64,000 bases of DNA, from the NCBI GenBank assembly GCA_035048495.1, contig CM068541.1, forward strand, positions 14,143,929 through 14,207,928. The letters run 5' to 3'. A model generated the notes under the pieces. That model saw nothing but the letters and a program-made list of their open reading frames with translations, made no database searches and was not told where the DNA came from. The translations under genes were made by a program, and so were the position numbers. This DNA is from Euptelea pleiosperma. Lineage: Eukaryota; Streptophyta; Magnoliopsida; Ranunculales; Eupteleaceae. Below, one piece after another: positions 1 to 12,130 of this stretch (positions are counted from its first letter, which is position 1; every line of letters begins with the position of its first letter).

Positions 1-624
1 TTGCGGAGGGCCCGAGATGAAGTTAGGCAAGTTACTTTATATTATTCCCCAAAAAGAACTTTTGAGGGAAGCTTCACTCAGTAGGGAACTTTTGAGACAA
101 ACACTTGTTAGCATAGATGTGCACGCATGCATGCCACATTAAACTGGGTGCTGGTACGGGCCCTAGGGACTAATGGACTTTGGGCTCTTCTAACCTATCT
201 TTTTGGTCAAGGTTTCTTTGATATTTCTCATTGATATGCTCTCTCTTTTCTTGAAAAAATAGAGACATTTTTGTACTATTTCATGTTTGATTTTTTTTTA
301 CTATTTTATATTTATTTCTAAAATGCCACTCCATTTTGATTTAAAACAATTGAATAATTAGGAAGTTTCGTATATCGAATGTTTTCTATTTATTTAACTT
401 TTGATTTTTCTCTTGAAACACTCTAATGTTAGTATTTGACCAAACTTGACCTTAGGTTGACCAGACTTCGCCAATGTTGGTTAAAGACCTATAGGTGGTG
501 TTTGACCTAGTGTTTGACCATGGAGTCATATTTCGATTGCTTAGACCTATTTTCATATCCTTAACCTCGTGCTTTAACATTGGGTTTGAGGGTCGACTCT
601 TGGATCTCAGGTCGGGGTGTGACA
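1..624 (+). repeat. 3' part of a Ty3-type LTR (runs off the window)
   Basis: The stretch ends in ggtcggggtgtgaca, followed by unrelated DNA. An end of the form GGGGTGTGACA is common in long plant Ty3-type LTRs. The TTGACC-rich text before it also fits such an LTR. The other end lies outside the window. No primer binding site follows, so this would be a 3' LTR or a solo LTR. The family is not identified. Confidence 0.4.
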
Positions 625-669
625 ACTATGTTTTATTTTGTTATGCTCATTATCATGAGATTATAATAT

Positions 670-1644
670 AGGGTAATTTAGTGCCACCCCCTTAATTTGG
701 AAAACTAATTTGTTCTACCCCCTTACACTTTCAAACTGGCGTAATACCCCCTTTACAAATCTTTGAACCATTGATTAATAGGGCATGTCATGTGTCCGTT
801 AGTGTAATGTTCAAATGACTAATATGCCCTTATCTTCTTCCTTGCTTTATGCCTTAACCCCCGCTGCCATTGGAGGGATTTCCATGGAGTCATCTCGGTG
901 GTGTGGATGATTCACGCACTGCATCATCTCCTACTTTTCCTTATTGGACGCCACTACTACCAGTAGCAAGGGTGGCTTCACGGAAAACCCAAACGAAACC
1001 GAAGTAGAAGGTGTTAGGATTTTTGTGTTGTGGGTGACCGGATCTGGTACTCCGTCAAGAACCCATCCCAATCCGACGTCTCACCGGCATCCACGTCTTG
1101 TCCTCTTGTCTCACCATTACAAGCGAGGGATTTGATCAAGAACGTCGAAGCCAGGGATTAAAAGTGCTTCGATTGTTTGTCAAGATGTCGATTTTGCGAA
1201 ACAATCCGATGAGAATCGAAAGTTTCTCGTGAAGATCAACGATTTTATTCTGGTACTTTTTGATGTTTTAAGCAATTGTTATATAAAGATTGAATTGTTT
1301 GAACATGCGGTTAGGATTTTGGATTTAACTCCTACGGAGATCAATGGTGAGGGAGGGGACTACTGTTGGGAGGAGGGATGCTGCCACAACACTCTTCAAC
1401 CTTGTTGGGAAAGTATGGTGATAGCAGATGCAAAATGCAATTCCTTTTCTCATTAACTGTTGATGCAAGCCAGGAAAAAGATAAGGGCATAATAGTCATT
1501 TTAACATTACACTGACGGACACGTGTCCTGCGCAGTTAATCAACGTTGCCCATATTTGGTCAAGGGGGTACTACGCTAGTTTCAAAGTATAAGGGGGTAG
1601 AACAAATTAGTTTTCCACACTAGGGGGCAGCACTAAATTACCCT
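670..1644. mobile_element. Foldback element with long terminal inverted repeats and non-TE-like interior
   Basis: The left end AGGGTAATTTAGTGCCACCC is matched in inverse at the right end (reverse complement AGGGTAATTTAGTGCTGCCC). The match continues inward for about 160-170 bp, to a shared 'aagggcat' block near 830 and 1,485. A 7-bp direct repeat ATAATAT flanks the element (663-669 and 1,645-1,651). Long inverted repeats suggest a MULE-type element, although the flanking repeat is shorter than the usual 9 bp. The interior (about 850-1,470) is visibly richer in G+C than its surroundings and has short open frames (944-1,135, 1,229-1,456), as captured gene DNA would. I recognise no protein in it. 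Confidence 0.7.
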
Positions 1645-1651
1645 ATAATAT

Positions 1652-4600
1652 ATTGTGAGTAGGTTAAGTATACATTCATGTTAGAGTTTGTCCAAAGCAT
1701 TGGTAGTGTACACGCATTTTAGAGAAGTCATTGGGTGGTTGTGTACAACCCTAAAATTATAAACAAGTAGGGAACAAGGAGAGTCCCTTAGGTGAAAGGT
1801 TTTAAATTGTTAGTAACTATTTGACTGTCCTTGTGTTGAATGTTTGCATTAAGTTTGAGTTTTAGTGTATTCTCATGTGATTGTAGAATTTTGATTCTCT
1901 ATTAATATACATATATTTGTTGAGATTATGTATTCTTGTTTTCGTTTGTTATAGAACTATAAACATGCAACATTGATCATGTGTGATTGTTATATTATTT
2001 ATTTAACATGTGCACCACATTGTAACACGTACACGTGCTTAATATGTACCGATTTTGCTAAATACTTTGTACTTACCTTTGCAAAAAACTATGTGTCTTC
2101 TTATTGTAGGAAGTGGCTGAGGTATCTAATCTAGATCTAACTTAACCAGTTAGTTTGCTTTCGCAGGTAGCTTATTTTGTTTGTAGCCTTAGTGGAAGGT
2201 TCACGAGTTATTTATTTTTTTGGATAGTTAAGGTATTGTATTTTTATGAGTTGACGTTTTGAACCCATTGGATTCATTATTTTATTTTAATTTAGTTATC
2301 ATTAATTTTTTGCCCAATATTTATCTGACATTTATGAGATGATTTACAGATTCTCGTGATGTATTGAGATTTGTTCCTAGATTACACCTCTAGATTCGTG
2401 TACATATAAAGATATTTTGGTGTATGAATTTGAGAGCGTGATAGGATCAATTAAAATATATAATTTTTCATCTCAAGAGATAGCCCTAAATTAATCAATT
2501 TTGATTATAACCATAACTAAAAGGTTTACTCATGATCTATGATCAACATTTATTCTTTCAGTGCATGTAGAATTATCTCATAGAGGTCTCATCATTATAA
2601 AATGATTAATTACCATATCATATGGTCATTTTACAAATATAGATGGTATATATCTCATCATCTCCATACTCTCTTCAAATTAAAATATGATCTTTTTTAA
2701 TATGATCTAATAACTCTATTAATGGTCATCATTTAATTTAGAGTAATGATGTAGCTAGGATGAAATCTCATTCATTAAATGACCAATCAATTTAATCAAC
2801 AAATCTGGAAGTATCATGTTAATCAACGCCCTTAATTGATCTAAATGATGATGAATTACTAACACTTTAAATACTCACAAGCCTATTTCCTCAAGTGACG
2901 AGGTGCCAAATATTTATTTAGCCATTATTGTGCATCAAATCACTATGGTTTAAAAAAGCACAACAAAAACTTTTTTTAATCATAATGTTTCTGTTGATCA
3001 ATTTCTATAAACTCTTTATATTATTGTCAACTTTCAAAATAACCACACATGAGTCAATTTTGATGATTGCAACATACTTTCAAAATATCATTTATTTTTT
3101 AAAATATAATTAAGGTAATTTTATAAAGAAAAATTAATTTTGTATATGACACATATATCAATACTAATAGGATACATATTAATTTATCACACACTTTCCT
3201 CATATCTTATGAACTTACGCTTAGGTACACCAACCAAAGACATTAATAATATTTATGTAAGATGGCATATATATATATACCATTAACTTATTTTATCAAG
3301 TCAAAATATATCAAAATTTGAAAATAATAGGCCAACCAATCCTATTTGTATGGTGTGGGATATATTACATAATTATTTAGCCAAATAATTTTAGTTAAAA
3401 TTAAGGTAAAAAATACTAACCAATTATGTCCATCATGCCTCTAAGGATAAATTATAACACATGTAATTATCATATATCCACCGGGTGATTTCATTGTTGA
3501 TTGAGTCAATTTTTTTGGATAGAGAATTTCTGAAGGAAAGGTTCATATGTAACGCGGTGTTGTCTCAGGTAAAATATAATTTTAGAATCCAAATTTTTTA
3601 TTTTTGGATAATAATCTCATCAAAGTGATTTAAAATTTAGGTTGTTAACCATAGAAAACATTGAAGGTCAATAAAGATTCCAAAAGACAACTATCTTTAA
3701 ATTGTTAAAACTCATGTGAGTAAATTTTTATTTTCCTATAAAAAATCAAATTAAAAAGTTCATAAAAAATTATAAATTATTGATTTTAAGTTCAAGGTAA
3801 GATATCTCTATCTTGAGGATGGTTATAGTCTTCATCACATGTAATAAAAAATTCTTTGGCAACATTAATATCTTTAGATACAAGCCTAGACTCAATCTAA
3901 GTCTCAAATAAGTACACTGCTACATGAGATAGTGTAGGAATCTCTGTCTGATTATCCAATTTGAAGCAAAAATTCAAATTTTTCCATTTAGAAAAAAAAT
4001 CAAGTTTTTTCATTAGAAAATAAATTTGATAGAATTTCAATTAGGAAAACTATTTTTTCCAAATCAAAATCCGATCGAAGATTGAATTATAAAACATAGA
4101 CAGTCCAACGATCACATATATAACAAATATAACGATCATGAAAATAAAGATAGCTCTATAGGAAAGGGAAAATATTATAAATCAATGGATTTTTTTTTGT
4201 AAAACTCTGGTCATGCAAAAATTCTCTTTTTAATTTAGTTCTCCTATGTTGCTAAAATCAATTCTCTGGGTTCTAATCTAGTTCTGATGCACACTCTTGT
4301 ACAGTGCAACATATGCTATCAAGTGCATGTGAACACACTACATGATTGGAGAGGTTTGAACCCAAGACATCTCCAAAATATCCTTGAGAGATAAGGAAGC
4401 AATCACTATGCCAACTCATATTTTGTTATAGAAAGGTACCAACAGTAAAATATATTATCCTATTGACTTTTCAAAAGTTATTTTATTTGAAAAGCTTTAT
4501 AAATTTGAAACACATCTAACACTGGTGAGGATCGAATTCATTGGATAAGTTAAGTCATAATTGATTTTTTTCCTATAAGTAATGAAGGTGGGGTTTGTAT

Positions 4601-6343
4601 ACCTTTTCTTTTCAGGAAATGCGAAATTTATAGGGCAGTAGAAAAAAAAGAATCTTATAAGGGAGAAATTACAAAATAGTAAAGTATGTGCTCTCAATTC
4701 CAAAATTAGCTAATATTTGCTTGAGAAATTCTCTTTCATGCTCATGGGAATATATTTTTTCTTCTATCATTCCTTATTTTATTCCATTATTCAATACTTT
4801 TTCAACATCCTCCATTTGATAGGCCCTCCTAAGCTAAAGAGAATCGGATAAGTTGTTCATAATAATTCTATCCATGTCCTTCCAAAGGATGGTAGAAAGT
4901 GATGAATGGAACAAAATTTCTATAGATTAGATGTTACCAATCATCCAATGAGTTAAAATTTTGAATTAGAAGATATTTTACTGGGACCCATAGAGTGATG
5001 AGTCTCCAAATATATGTATTATATATTTTTTTGGTGAATAAGTTTCATTAGTTGACTAAGATCCAAAAACAAGACGAGCATGATCTCTTCCACAAATATC
5101 ATATCTAAGAGAGTTTATCAAAGATCTAGAAGTATTGTCCTCCCATATAAAAAATTACAAACAATTATAGTCGATTTCTACTATTAGATCTGCTAGCATA
5201 ATTCGCTTCAGTACCGATAACAATGTTGGACATGATAAGTTTCAAAGTCATTTCTCAAACTGAGCTTGATTTCCTCTAGGCACTTGCTACATTACCTATT
5301 TGGTTATACATAATAATCCTCAAATCTAAGGACATGTTTGGATCACCATTTTTCTACTAAGAGAAGATATTTTTTTGAAATCTTTTTTATGCAGAAAAAA
5401 TATATATAAAGTGTCTGACCCAAAAATAAAAATTCAAAAAGTACCAAAGATAAAATTACAAATTTATGTTGTTGAAATATTCACGATCTACTGAGACTAT
5501 CTCTTAAGAGGAAGAACACTTACAAATATGATAACCTTGATAAATTCGCCAGAGAGGTAGGTATTGGACCATGGAGTTTGTTGTAAGATAAGTCACTGTG
5601 GTGGTCCAGAGAAAAAAAATGTTAATTACATTTTATCATAAAAAAAAACTTTAGATTAAGTGCATATGTGAAATACATCTAAGTACATTACAAAAGCACA
5701 CAAAAGAGTGTTGATAGTTTAATTCTTTATAGTATGACAACATTGGTTTCAATATATGTCTGAAATGATATAAAACTTGAGTTGTTAATACAGTAGTTTA
5801 ATTAATCATATATAATAGTGATAGATTGATTATTATTCATTAGTTTAAATGATTCATAATTGATGAAATACCATTATTATGTTTTATTTTATAATAATGG
5901 CAAAGAAAAGAATTGTGTTATAAAAATCAAAATTAATAAGAATTTTGAGTTTTTTAAGTTTCCACCACTCACTTTATTTTCAAAAAATTTTATAATTTAA
6001 AGCTTGCAACATTGATTTACATGTATGTGTGACGAGGTGCATAGTAGTAGGAGAGCCTCGAACCAATGAGACACATGTGAGGTTTACACCTCTCCCATAT
6101 ATCTATATTTTATTATATATATATATATATTATCCTACTACTACTACATCCTTTTCATTTCTTATAGTAATATAATAGTGGGAACATGAAGCTTTTACCA
6201 CATGCATCTACCTTAACATTGATTTATGGATCAGTTGACACACTCTTTATGGGCTATAAAAAGGAAATAATTAAGAAAGGAAATAACAAATAGAGGAAAG
6301 TCTTTATTAAGGTTTGTTTGTTTTTTTATTTAGGATTAATATC
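1652..6343. other. AT-rich intergenic DNA, no gene recognised
   Basis: No coding exon, conserved motif or transposon end is recognisable on either strand. The longest open frames are under 70 codons and low in complexity. Short TA runs occur near 3,266-3,280 and 6,105-6,130. A tattered 'ggacatgtttggatcacc' at about 5,331, of the kind often seen at DNA transposon edges, has no partner that I could find. Confidence 0.5.
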
Positions 6344-7708
6344 AGTAAAGAATATGATTATATTGTATTGGCTAAATTCCGTATGACAAAACACAATTGT
6401 AACAGATTATATAGTGTGCTAGTTAAGCCAAAAGTGTGTCAGCGGTTGCACTACTCTTGCATTTCCTGAAGACTATAAGATGAAGCCCGCAGATTTAGAA
6501 GATTTAAGAATGATGCATCTACTGACTTAGAACTTTGTCCGTTTATCCATACTTATACATATAAGATGGTAAGTGACTTAGATACCCTAGTTATAAGAGA
6601 TAAAATGTTCAAATTCACCTATAAATAAGTCATTAAGCAATGGGATTAGGTTTAGGGCATTATCAACTTTAAAACTAAAGGTGGGGTTGCCCAATTGATT
6701 GGGGACTTAGTCCAATCAATTGGAAAAAGCCTAATTGATTGGACCTACATGCCCACTCGTTTGGACTTCTCCAAACAACATAAAAATGTTCTAAGGTAGC
6801 CCAATCGATTGGACCTTGAGCCCAATGGATTGGACTTGCACGGGAATAGTTTTTCCAAACCGGAAAGAGTTCTAAGTACTCTTCAAGAATTGCTAATTGA
6901 TGAGAACTTTGTTCTTCTTATATATAGATGGTTCTTAGGCTTTTAAACCTAATGCTCTTAACTTCAAACTTATGAGAATAAATCTAAAGAAAATGAGCGT
7001 CCCAAAAACTAAGATGAAACACTAGGTATTTTGCTTATCATCGTTTGGTTTATTTACTTGCTTGATCTATACTTGATGATCTAAGATCATTGAATATCTA
7101 AGCTTGATCAGTCTCCATCTAAGCCCTTTAGTTCTAAATCTATATCTAGATGTTTAGAGACCACACGGTTCTTGAAACTCAATCTATTTGAGTTGATTGT
7201 TGAGGAATCGGGGCTAGATCGAATCCTTCACTATCTGAGGCTAGACCGAACTATGAGAGAAGAAGATCATGGCTGGATTGATTGAAGGGTAGGTTTGGGA
7301 CTAGACCAAACTAAATACTTTTGAGGGAATCTTATTGGAAGGACGTTCGTGGACTCGAGCGTGAAAGATAGAGGGCGTGGATGTACCGACAGTGGGCTTA
7401 AGGGATTCGAGTTGAAAGTTGTGAAGAATGGTGTTCCATGAGTAACTTCTTCTATTATTTAATAATTTTTTGATAGTAACACTTTAACATCTAGATTCGG
7501 TCCCGTGGTTTTTCCTTGTGAAAGGTTTCCACATAAAATTTGTATATGTATATGATTTGATTTGATTTGTGCTTGCGATTTAGTACCCTATACTTGGACT
7601 ACAGTAATTGATTAGGCTATTAATATTAGATTAATAAAATTTTTAAATATCTATTTGCCCCCTCTAGGTATCATTGGTCCTGTGGATACATAGACCTAGG
7701 TAATTTCA
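6344..7708 (+). repeat. 5' LTR of the gag-only element
   Basis: The start (cagtaaagaatatgattata) aligns with the 3' LTR start at 11,404, its first bases mutated from TG to AG. The end (cctctaggtatc...taatttca) is followed two bases later by the primer binding site. It carries five short palindrome-like motifs of the form CCAATCGATTGG between about 6,686 and 6,835, then a TATA-like ttatatatag at 6,918-6,927. Length is about 1,365 bp. Confidence 0.8.
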
Positions 7709-7710
7709 AT

Positions 7711-7723
7711 TGGTATCAAAGCC
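7711..7723 (+). other. tRNA-Met primer binding site
   Basis: tggtatcaaagcc lies 2 bp after the LTR end. It is complementary to the 3' end of initiator tRNA-Met, for which the usual plant form is TGGTATCAGAGCC, and differs from that by one base. Confidence 0.8.
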
Positions 7724-7794
7724 AAGGTAACTCTATTAGATTTAATTGCTTGAGTATGATCTTACTCAGTATTTGAGTCTAAGGGATTCGCAGA

Positions 7795-9290
7795 GAGAGG
7801 GTGGTTTTATCACTCGTTCACCTTTGTTCGATGGGAACAAATATGCATACTGAAAAGATAAGATGAGAGCGTCTTTAAAATCTCTCAATGATAAAGTTTG
7901 GATGATAACTGTTTGAGGTTGAAAACATTCAATGTTAGAATCTGCTAATAATGGATGCATTTCTAAACCTAGTGACAAATGGACTAAGAATGAGAGCTAA
8001 CAGTCTAACCTGATTAGAATAGATCTCAATGCTATATTTAATGTAGCCACCCTAGATGAATTTCGTCGGACCTCGATGTATGATACTGCTAAAAAAGCAT
8101 GGGACGTTCTTGAGTGACCCATAAGGGAGTTACTATAATGAAGATCTTAAAACTTTGAGAATAATAGAATGGATGACAATGAATTATTTTCTTAGTTGTA
8201 TGTTAAATTGTCTGATATTGTTAATTCTTATTTTAATTTGGGAGAGAAAATTCCTAAGTCCAAGGCTGTAAGAAAAGTTCTCATATCTTTACTTGAGAGA
8301 TTCCAATCTAAGGTCACAGCTATTGAAGAGAGTAAAGATATTGATGCTCTCAAGATAGATGAACTAGTTGGTCAACTTCAGACATTTGAACTTAATTTTT
8401 GTCAGCCTAAGAAAAACCAAGAGACTGTCTTAAAAGTATCAAAGTATGACTTTGACGAGTCTGATGATGAATCTTGTTTGGATGATGAAGAAATGGATCT
8501 CTTTGTGAAGAAGTTCATAACTCTTCTGAGGCAAGAATTAAGGAAATATTCCTATGATTGCACAGAACTCCAAGGAGAAATCCAAATCCCATGATAGGTT
8601 CAAAAAGAAAGAATCTATGTACAATAAGGTTTAGTGTTATGAGTGTTGAGAATATTGATACATTTACACTAATTATCCAAATATGAAACTAAAGGAAAAG
8701 ACTCAGGCGGTGAACACCACGTGGGATAAAAGTGAAGATGAGTCTGATGACTACTGATGGTGGCGATATTATTAATCTTAAGGCCTTAATTGCCCCAATT
8801 ACTAACATTACTACATGAAAATAGTTATCCAATGTGACTAGTTGACGCAGTCACAGTGACTCTGATAGTGAGGATATTGATGATATCCATACAGTGTATC
8901 AAGCATTGTATAAAGAAAGTCACATGATAAAAAAGGCAAATAAGAATTTGATTAAAAGAATTGAAGTACTTGAATCTAAAATGTGCTTTTAGACTGGACA
9001 CTGAAGTGTTACTTGTCCTAGTCGGTGGGAGTTTGGAGACTTTACTTCAAAAGAGGAAAGCCTTACATTAAAAGTTTGATGCATTAAGTAGAAAAATTGT
9101 TAACCTTATGAAACTCAAGAGCACCCAGACTTAGAGGGCTTAGAATAGGATGAGAAATAAAAAAAAAGAAAGATCACTTCTCCCTCACTACCTATGCAAA
9201 TGGTGAAGAAACAAAATTCACCTAAAAATTATAAGACCATGTGGCTGAGAAATGAATAATCTGACGAATCTAGATTTCATTTGGACTGAA
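7795..9290 (+). pseudogene. Degenerate copia gag polyprotein
   Basis: Translation shows the order of a plant copia gag: an N-terminal block (RSPLFDGNKYAY), the UBN2-type region, the diagnostic KIDELVGQLQTFELN followed by QPKK, an acidic linker, a zinc knuckle near 8,635-8,680 reduced to CYEC-x-EY, and a C-terminal coiled-coil block (YQALYKESHMIKKANKNLIK, about 8,895-8,955). The longest intact stretch is 8,196-8,594 (132 codons). Several in-frame stops (for example after YAY, before the 8,196 start and after the acidic block) and frameshifts break it. The domain calls rest on established copia gag patterns. The 132-codon ORF is a fragment of this and not an independent gene. Confidence 0.8.
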
Positions 9291-11172
9291 TTCCTTAGGA
9301 AGTCTAGTAGCACTTGTCCATTTGATTGAATAAGTGTGGTTCTTCACTCTATTCTATGATTTTCATATCTTTTGTGAATTGGGAGTGCAATTTTTTTTAG
9401 GATTTTGTTTATTTATAGTTGTCTATTTATTTTAGACCTTTTCTTATTTGCATTGTTTTGAGTTCATATATTCAAAAACTAAAAATAAGAAATTTGAAAA
9501 TTAAAAAATTTATGTCTTGTTAGGATTTTATATTAGAGTTGTCCATTGCATAATTGTGAATTTGATTTGATGAGCGTTAACTCTAGAAAATTCTAGAACC
9601 AGGACTTGACACAAAGTAAATTAAGACTAGATTATAGTAAAAAAAATTTAAAAATTTAGAAGATTAGTTTGCTTTATTATTTTTTAGTTAGTAAATGTTT
9701 ATAAGTTTTAATTTGTTAATTCACATGCACACTAACTGACACTGGTTAGCACTACATTTGATAGATTGAACAAATATAGTTCTTTACGGGGATTATGAAT
9801 AAAGCTATACTAGTTATGACTTCAAATTAGTTGTGATCTTGCCCTTAGTTGACTTTAGTACAACAAAACAATTGACCATTGGCTTCCTTGAGTGATAGTT
9901 ATCATTCAAGTGGTAGTGGCAAAATCTGTATGGCCCCCAAATTATATAAAAAATATAATTACACTAATGTTGCAGAGGATACCATACCGACCTAGAGTAA
10001 AAGCTACCATCTAGACATGTGAAAAAATTAGCCCGTGTCAAAAGATAAGAACTCGAAAAAGCAAAATTGATAAAAACAAGTGAGTTATAACCAATCATAT
10101 TTGTTAGAAAAATAAAATTAATTAACTTGACAAATACACTTGTAATGGAGAGAATGGTTAGAACCCAAGAGCTCTACTAAAGATTTCATAATTGGATACA
10201 TGATACCTCTTGATTCTAGTTTACTACTTAAAATTGAAAATCTATCTATCTTGTACCCTTGGAAGTGAAAAGTCAGATCACTGTACACACAAGTGAAACA
10301 AATTAAAAATTCAATTTAAGTAAACTAGTTTAACTGACTTGCTTTGACAAATAGCCTAAATTGACTACATTTGAACTTTTTTAGATTAAACTGCGTAGTT
10401 AAGTTTAAATTTCAAGGTTTGAATTTGTTAGTTCTTATCACATTGAAACTCAGTTTGTATTGTATTTAACTTGATATTTGTGCATTTTAGCGAAATTCAA
10501 TTTTTAGTCTTTTATCCAATTTAATCCGGATTGATCCGATTTGATTTCTGTGAGTTGTAATTCTTTTAAAAAATGATTCGATTGTTTAAAATTCATTTGA
10601 AAAAGATTTTTGATTGGTTAGATTCTGTCTGGTTCTGGTCATATAATTTTATATCAATGTACCAAAGATATAAATCATTGATGTATTTAGACTGTTTTGA
10701 TTGCATATCTTCATCTATTTACTATGTCATTCTGCTTTGCATGTATTTATAGAATGTATACTAAATATTTTAACTTATGTTGACCCTTTAGCAATTCGTG
10801 ACAAACAAGGGGAAAGATTCCCACTCTCAATGACTTCCCTACAACATTCCTTGGGGAGAGTTCCCTAAGGGGGAGAGAGATTTCTCACTATTATGATATC
10901 TAGGAAGAGGTGAGTTAGGGTGAGTTCCTTAGAATAGAATTAATTGGGTAACTCTTTGGTAATGGTATTGTATCATTCACAACTATGCCTTGTAGAACTA
11001 ATTTTACACTCTCACTGCACATTTATTTAATTTGATTATCTTTATTTGGATAGTACTACCATGGTTGTAGTGTTTCTAAAGTGTTCAGATGACAGGTTAA
11101 AAAAGAAATTAAAGTCTATCAAAAATTACCTAATTGTTTTCTCTAAGAGAGAAAGAGAGTGAAACATGTAAA
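9291..11172. other. Non-coding interior of the gag-only element
   Basis: No retrotransposon enzyme motif is visible. The stretch is AT-rich, with a purine-rich patch around 10,807-10,890 (aaggggaaag, aagggggagagag) of a kind found near the 3' end of copia elements. pol would normally occupy this position. Confidence 0.55.
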
Positions 11173-11306
11173 TTCCTAATCTAACTTATTTTTCGATTTG
11201 TGAGATGAGTTATTGAGTGGGGTTCTAGGCCTCTTTTGTGTTTTATTTTTTCCCCTCAGGGTTGTATTGCCTTTTTCGTTTTAATACATTTTCATTTAGA
11301 AAAAAA
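11173..11306 (+). mobile_element. Short 5'-truncated LINE-like insertion
   Basis: The segment ends in gttttaatacattttcattt then an A-rich tail. It is flanked by a 17-bp imperfect direct repeat (AGAGTGAAACATGTAAA at 11,156-11,172 and AGAGTGAAACCTATAAA at 11,307-11,323, 15 of 17 identical). A poly-A tail with a long variable target duplication is the signature of target-primed LINE or SINE insertion. No coding part remains. The host site is the 3' part of the gag-only element. Confidence 0.5.
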
Positions 11307-11403
11307 AGAGTGAAACCTATAAAGGGTTAGGATTGTAATTTCTTTATTTTTATGTACTCTTTATGTGTGTGTTTTTTGTTATAGAATTGCCAAAGGGGGA
11401 GAT

Positions 11404-11645
11404 TGTAAAGAATGACTATATTGTATCGGTTAAATTCCATATGACAAAGCACAATTATAACCAATCCTATAGTGTGCCTTTAGACCGAGAGTGTGTCAGT
11501 GGTTGCACCACTCTTGCATTGCCTGAAGACTACAAGATGAAACCTAAAGACTCAGAAGATTGAAGATTAATTCATTTAAAGACTCAAAACTTTGTTCGTT
11601 TATCCATACTCACACATATAGGATGGTAAGTGAATAAGATACCCT
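11404..11645 (+). repeat. Truncated 3' LTR of the gag-only element
   Basis: It begins tgtaaagaatg directly after the polypurine tract aaagggggaga. It aligns with the first 240 bp or so of the 5' LTR, through the shared cgtttatccatac and ggatggtaagtga, then diverges. The remaining 1.1 kb of the LTR is missing. About 60 bp further on lies the next retrotransposon. Confidence 0.75.
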
Positions 11646-11706
11646 TGCACATATTTTTCACTACTATGAACTCAATTTCTCGCATACCAAACATGCCCTA
11701 AATTTC

Positions 11707-12006
11707 TGTTACAACGATCGATGATTTTGGATTAAAGCAAATACAAAAAATGAATAAATCAAATGCTATATACCCCCCCTAAAATTTATTAGGGGTTGAA
11801 CATTACTTGGAGAGTCATATATAGAGAAACAAGGAAACTTTCTGTAACTGTTTCCCACAAGTTCGTTCGAACCAACTAGGGTTCGTTCGAATGACCTAAC
11901 CTAAGCGCAAAAGTCAAAACACCTCTGTACTAGCAATAGATTTGTTCAAATGTGCTTGGGGTTGTTCAAACAACCTAAGATGTGGAATTCGAGCCACATC
12001 ACAACA
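11707..12006 (-). repeat. 3' LTR of the copia element, internally deleted
   Basis: It aligns with the 5' LTR at both ends (gattaaa...aatgaataaa, and cattacttggagagtc through gatgtggaattcgag) but lacks about 190 bp in the middle. On the minus strand it is preceded by the polypurine-like GCCAAGGTGGAAAT. It keeps the GTTCGTTCGAAC-type palindromes. Confidence 0.85.
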
Positions 12007-12130
12007 ATTTCCACCTTGGCTCGAATACGATCCACCAAGGCAATAATTTACACCTTGACAGGAAATCTACCAAAACTCCATAATACACGAAACCCCTCTA
12101 CTATACCTCTGCTCCAACCCCCTAGGGTAC

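Larger units (their letters stand above)
6344..11645 (+). mobile_element. Degenerate copia-type LTR retrotransposon, gag only, pol absent
   Basis: The order is 5' LTR (6,344-7,708), primer binding site (7,711-7,723), degenerate gag (about 7,795-9,290), about 2.1 kb without coding sequence, a polypurine tract (11,392-11,402), and a 3' LTR truncated after about 242 bp. The two LTR starts align clearly over about 240 bp, from tgtaaagaatgactatattg at 11,404 to gataccct. No protease, integrase, reverse transcriptase or RNase H motif is visible in either orientation between gag and the 3' LTR. This is the layout of a non-autonomous derivative, or of an element that lost pol by deletion. The truncated 3' LTR means no target duplication can be tested. 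Confidence 0.8.

Noticed and set aside
7711..7723. tRNA gene
   Set aside because: Only the 13-nt tRNA-Met 3'-end complement is present. It is a primer binding site, as at 18,175 and 61,715.
8196..8594. 132-codon ORF as an independent gene
   Set aside because: It carries the copia gag block KIDELVGQLQTFELN and lies between a primer site and a zinc-knuckle remnant, so it is part of the retrotransposon gag.
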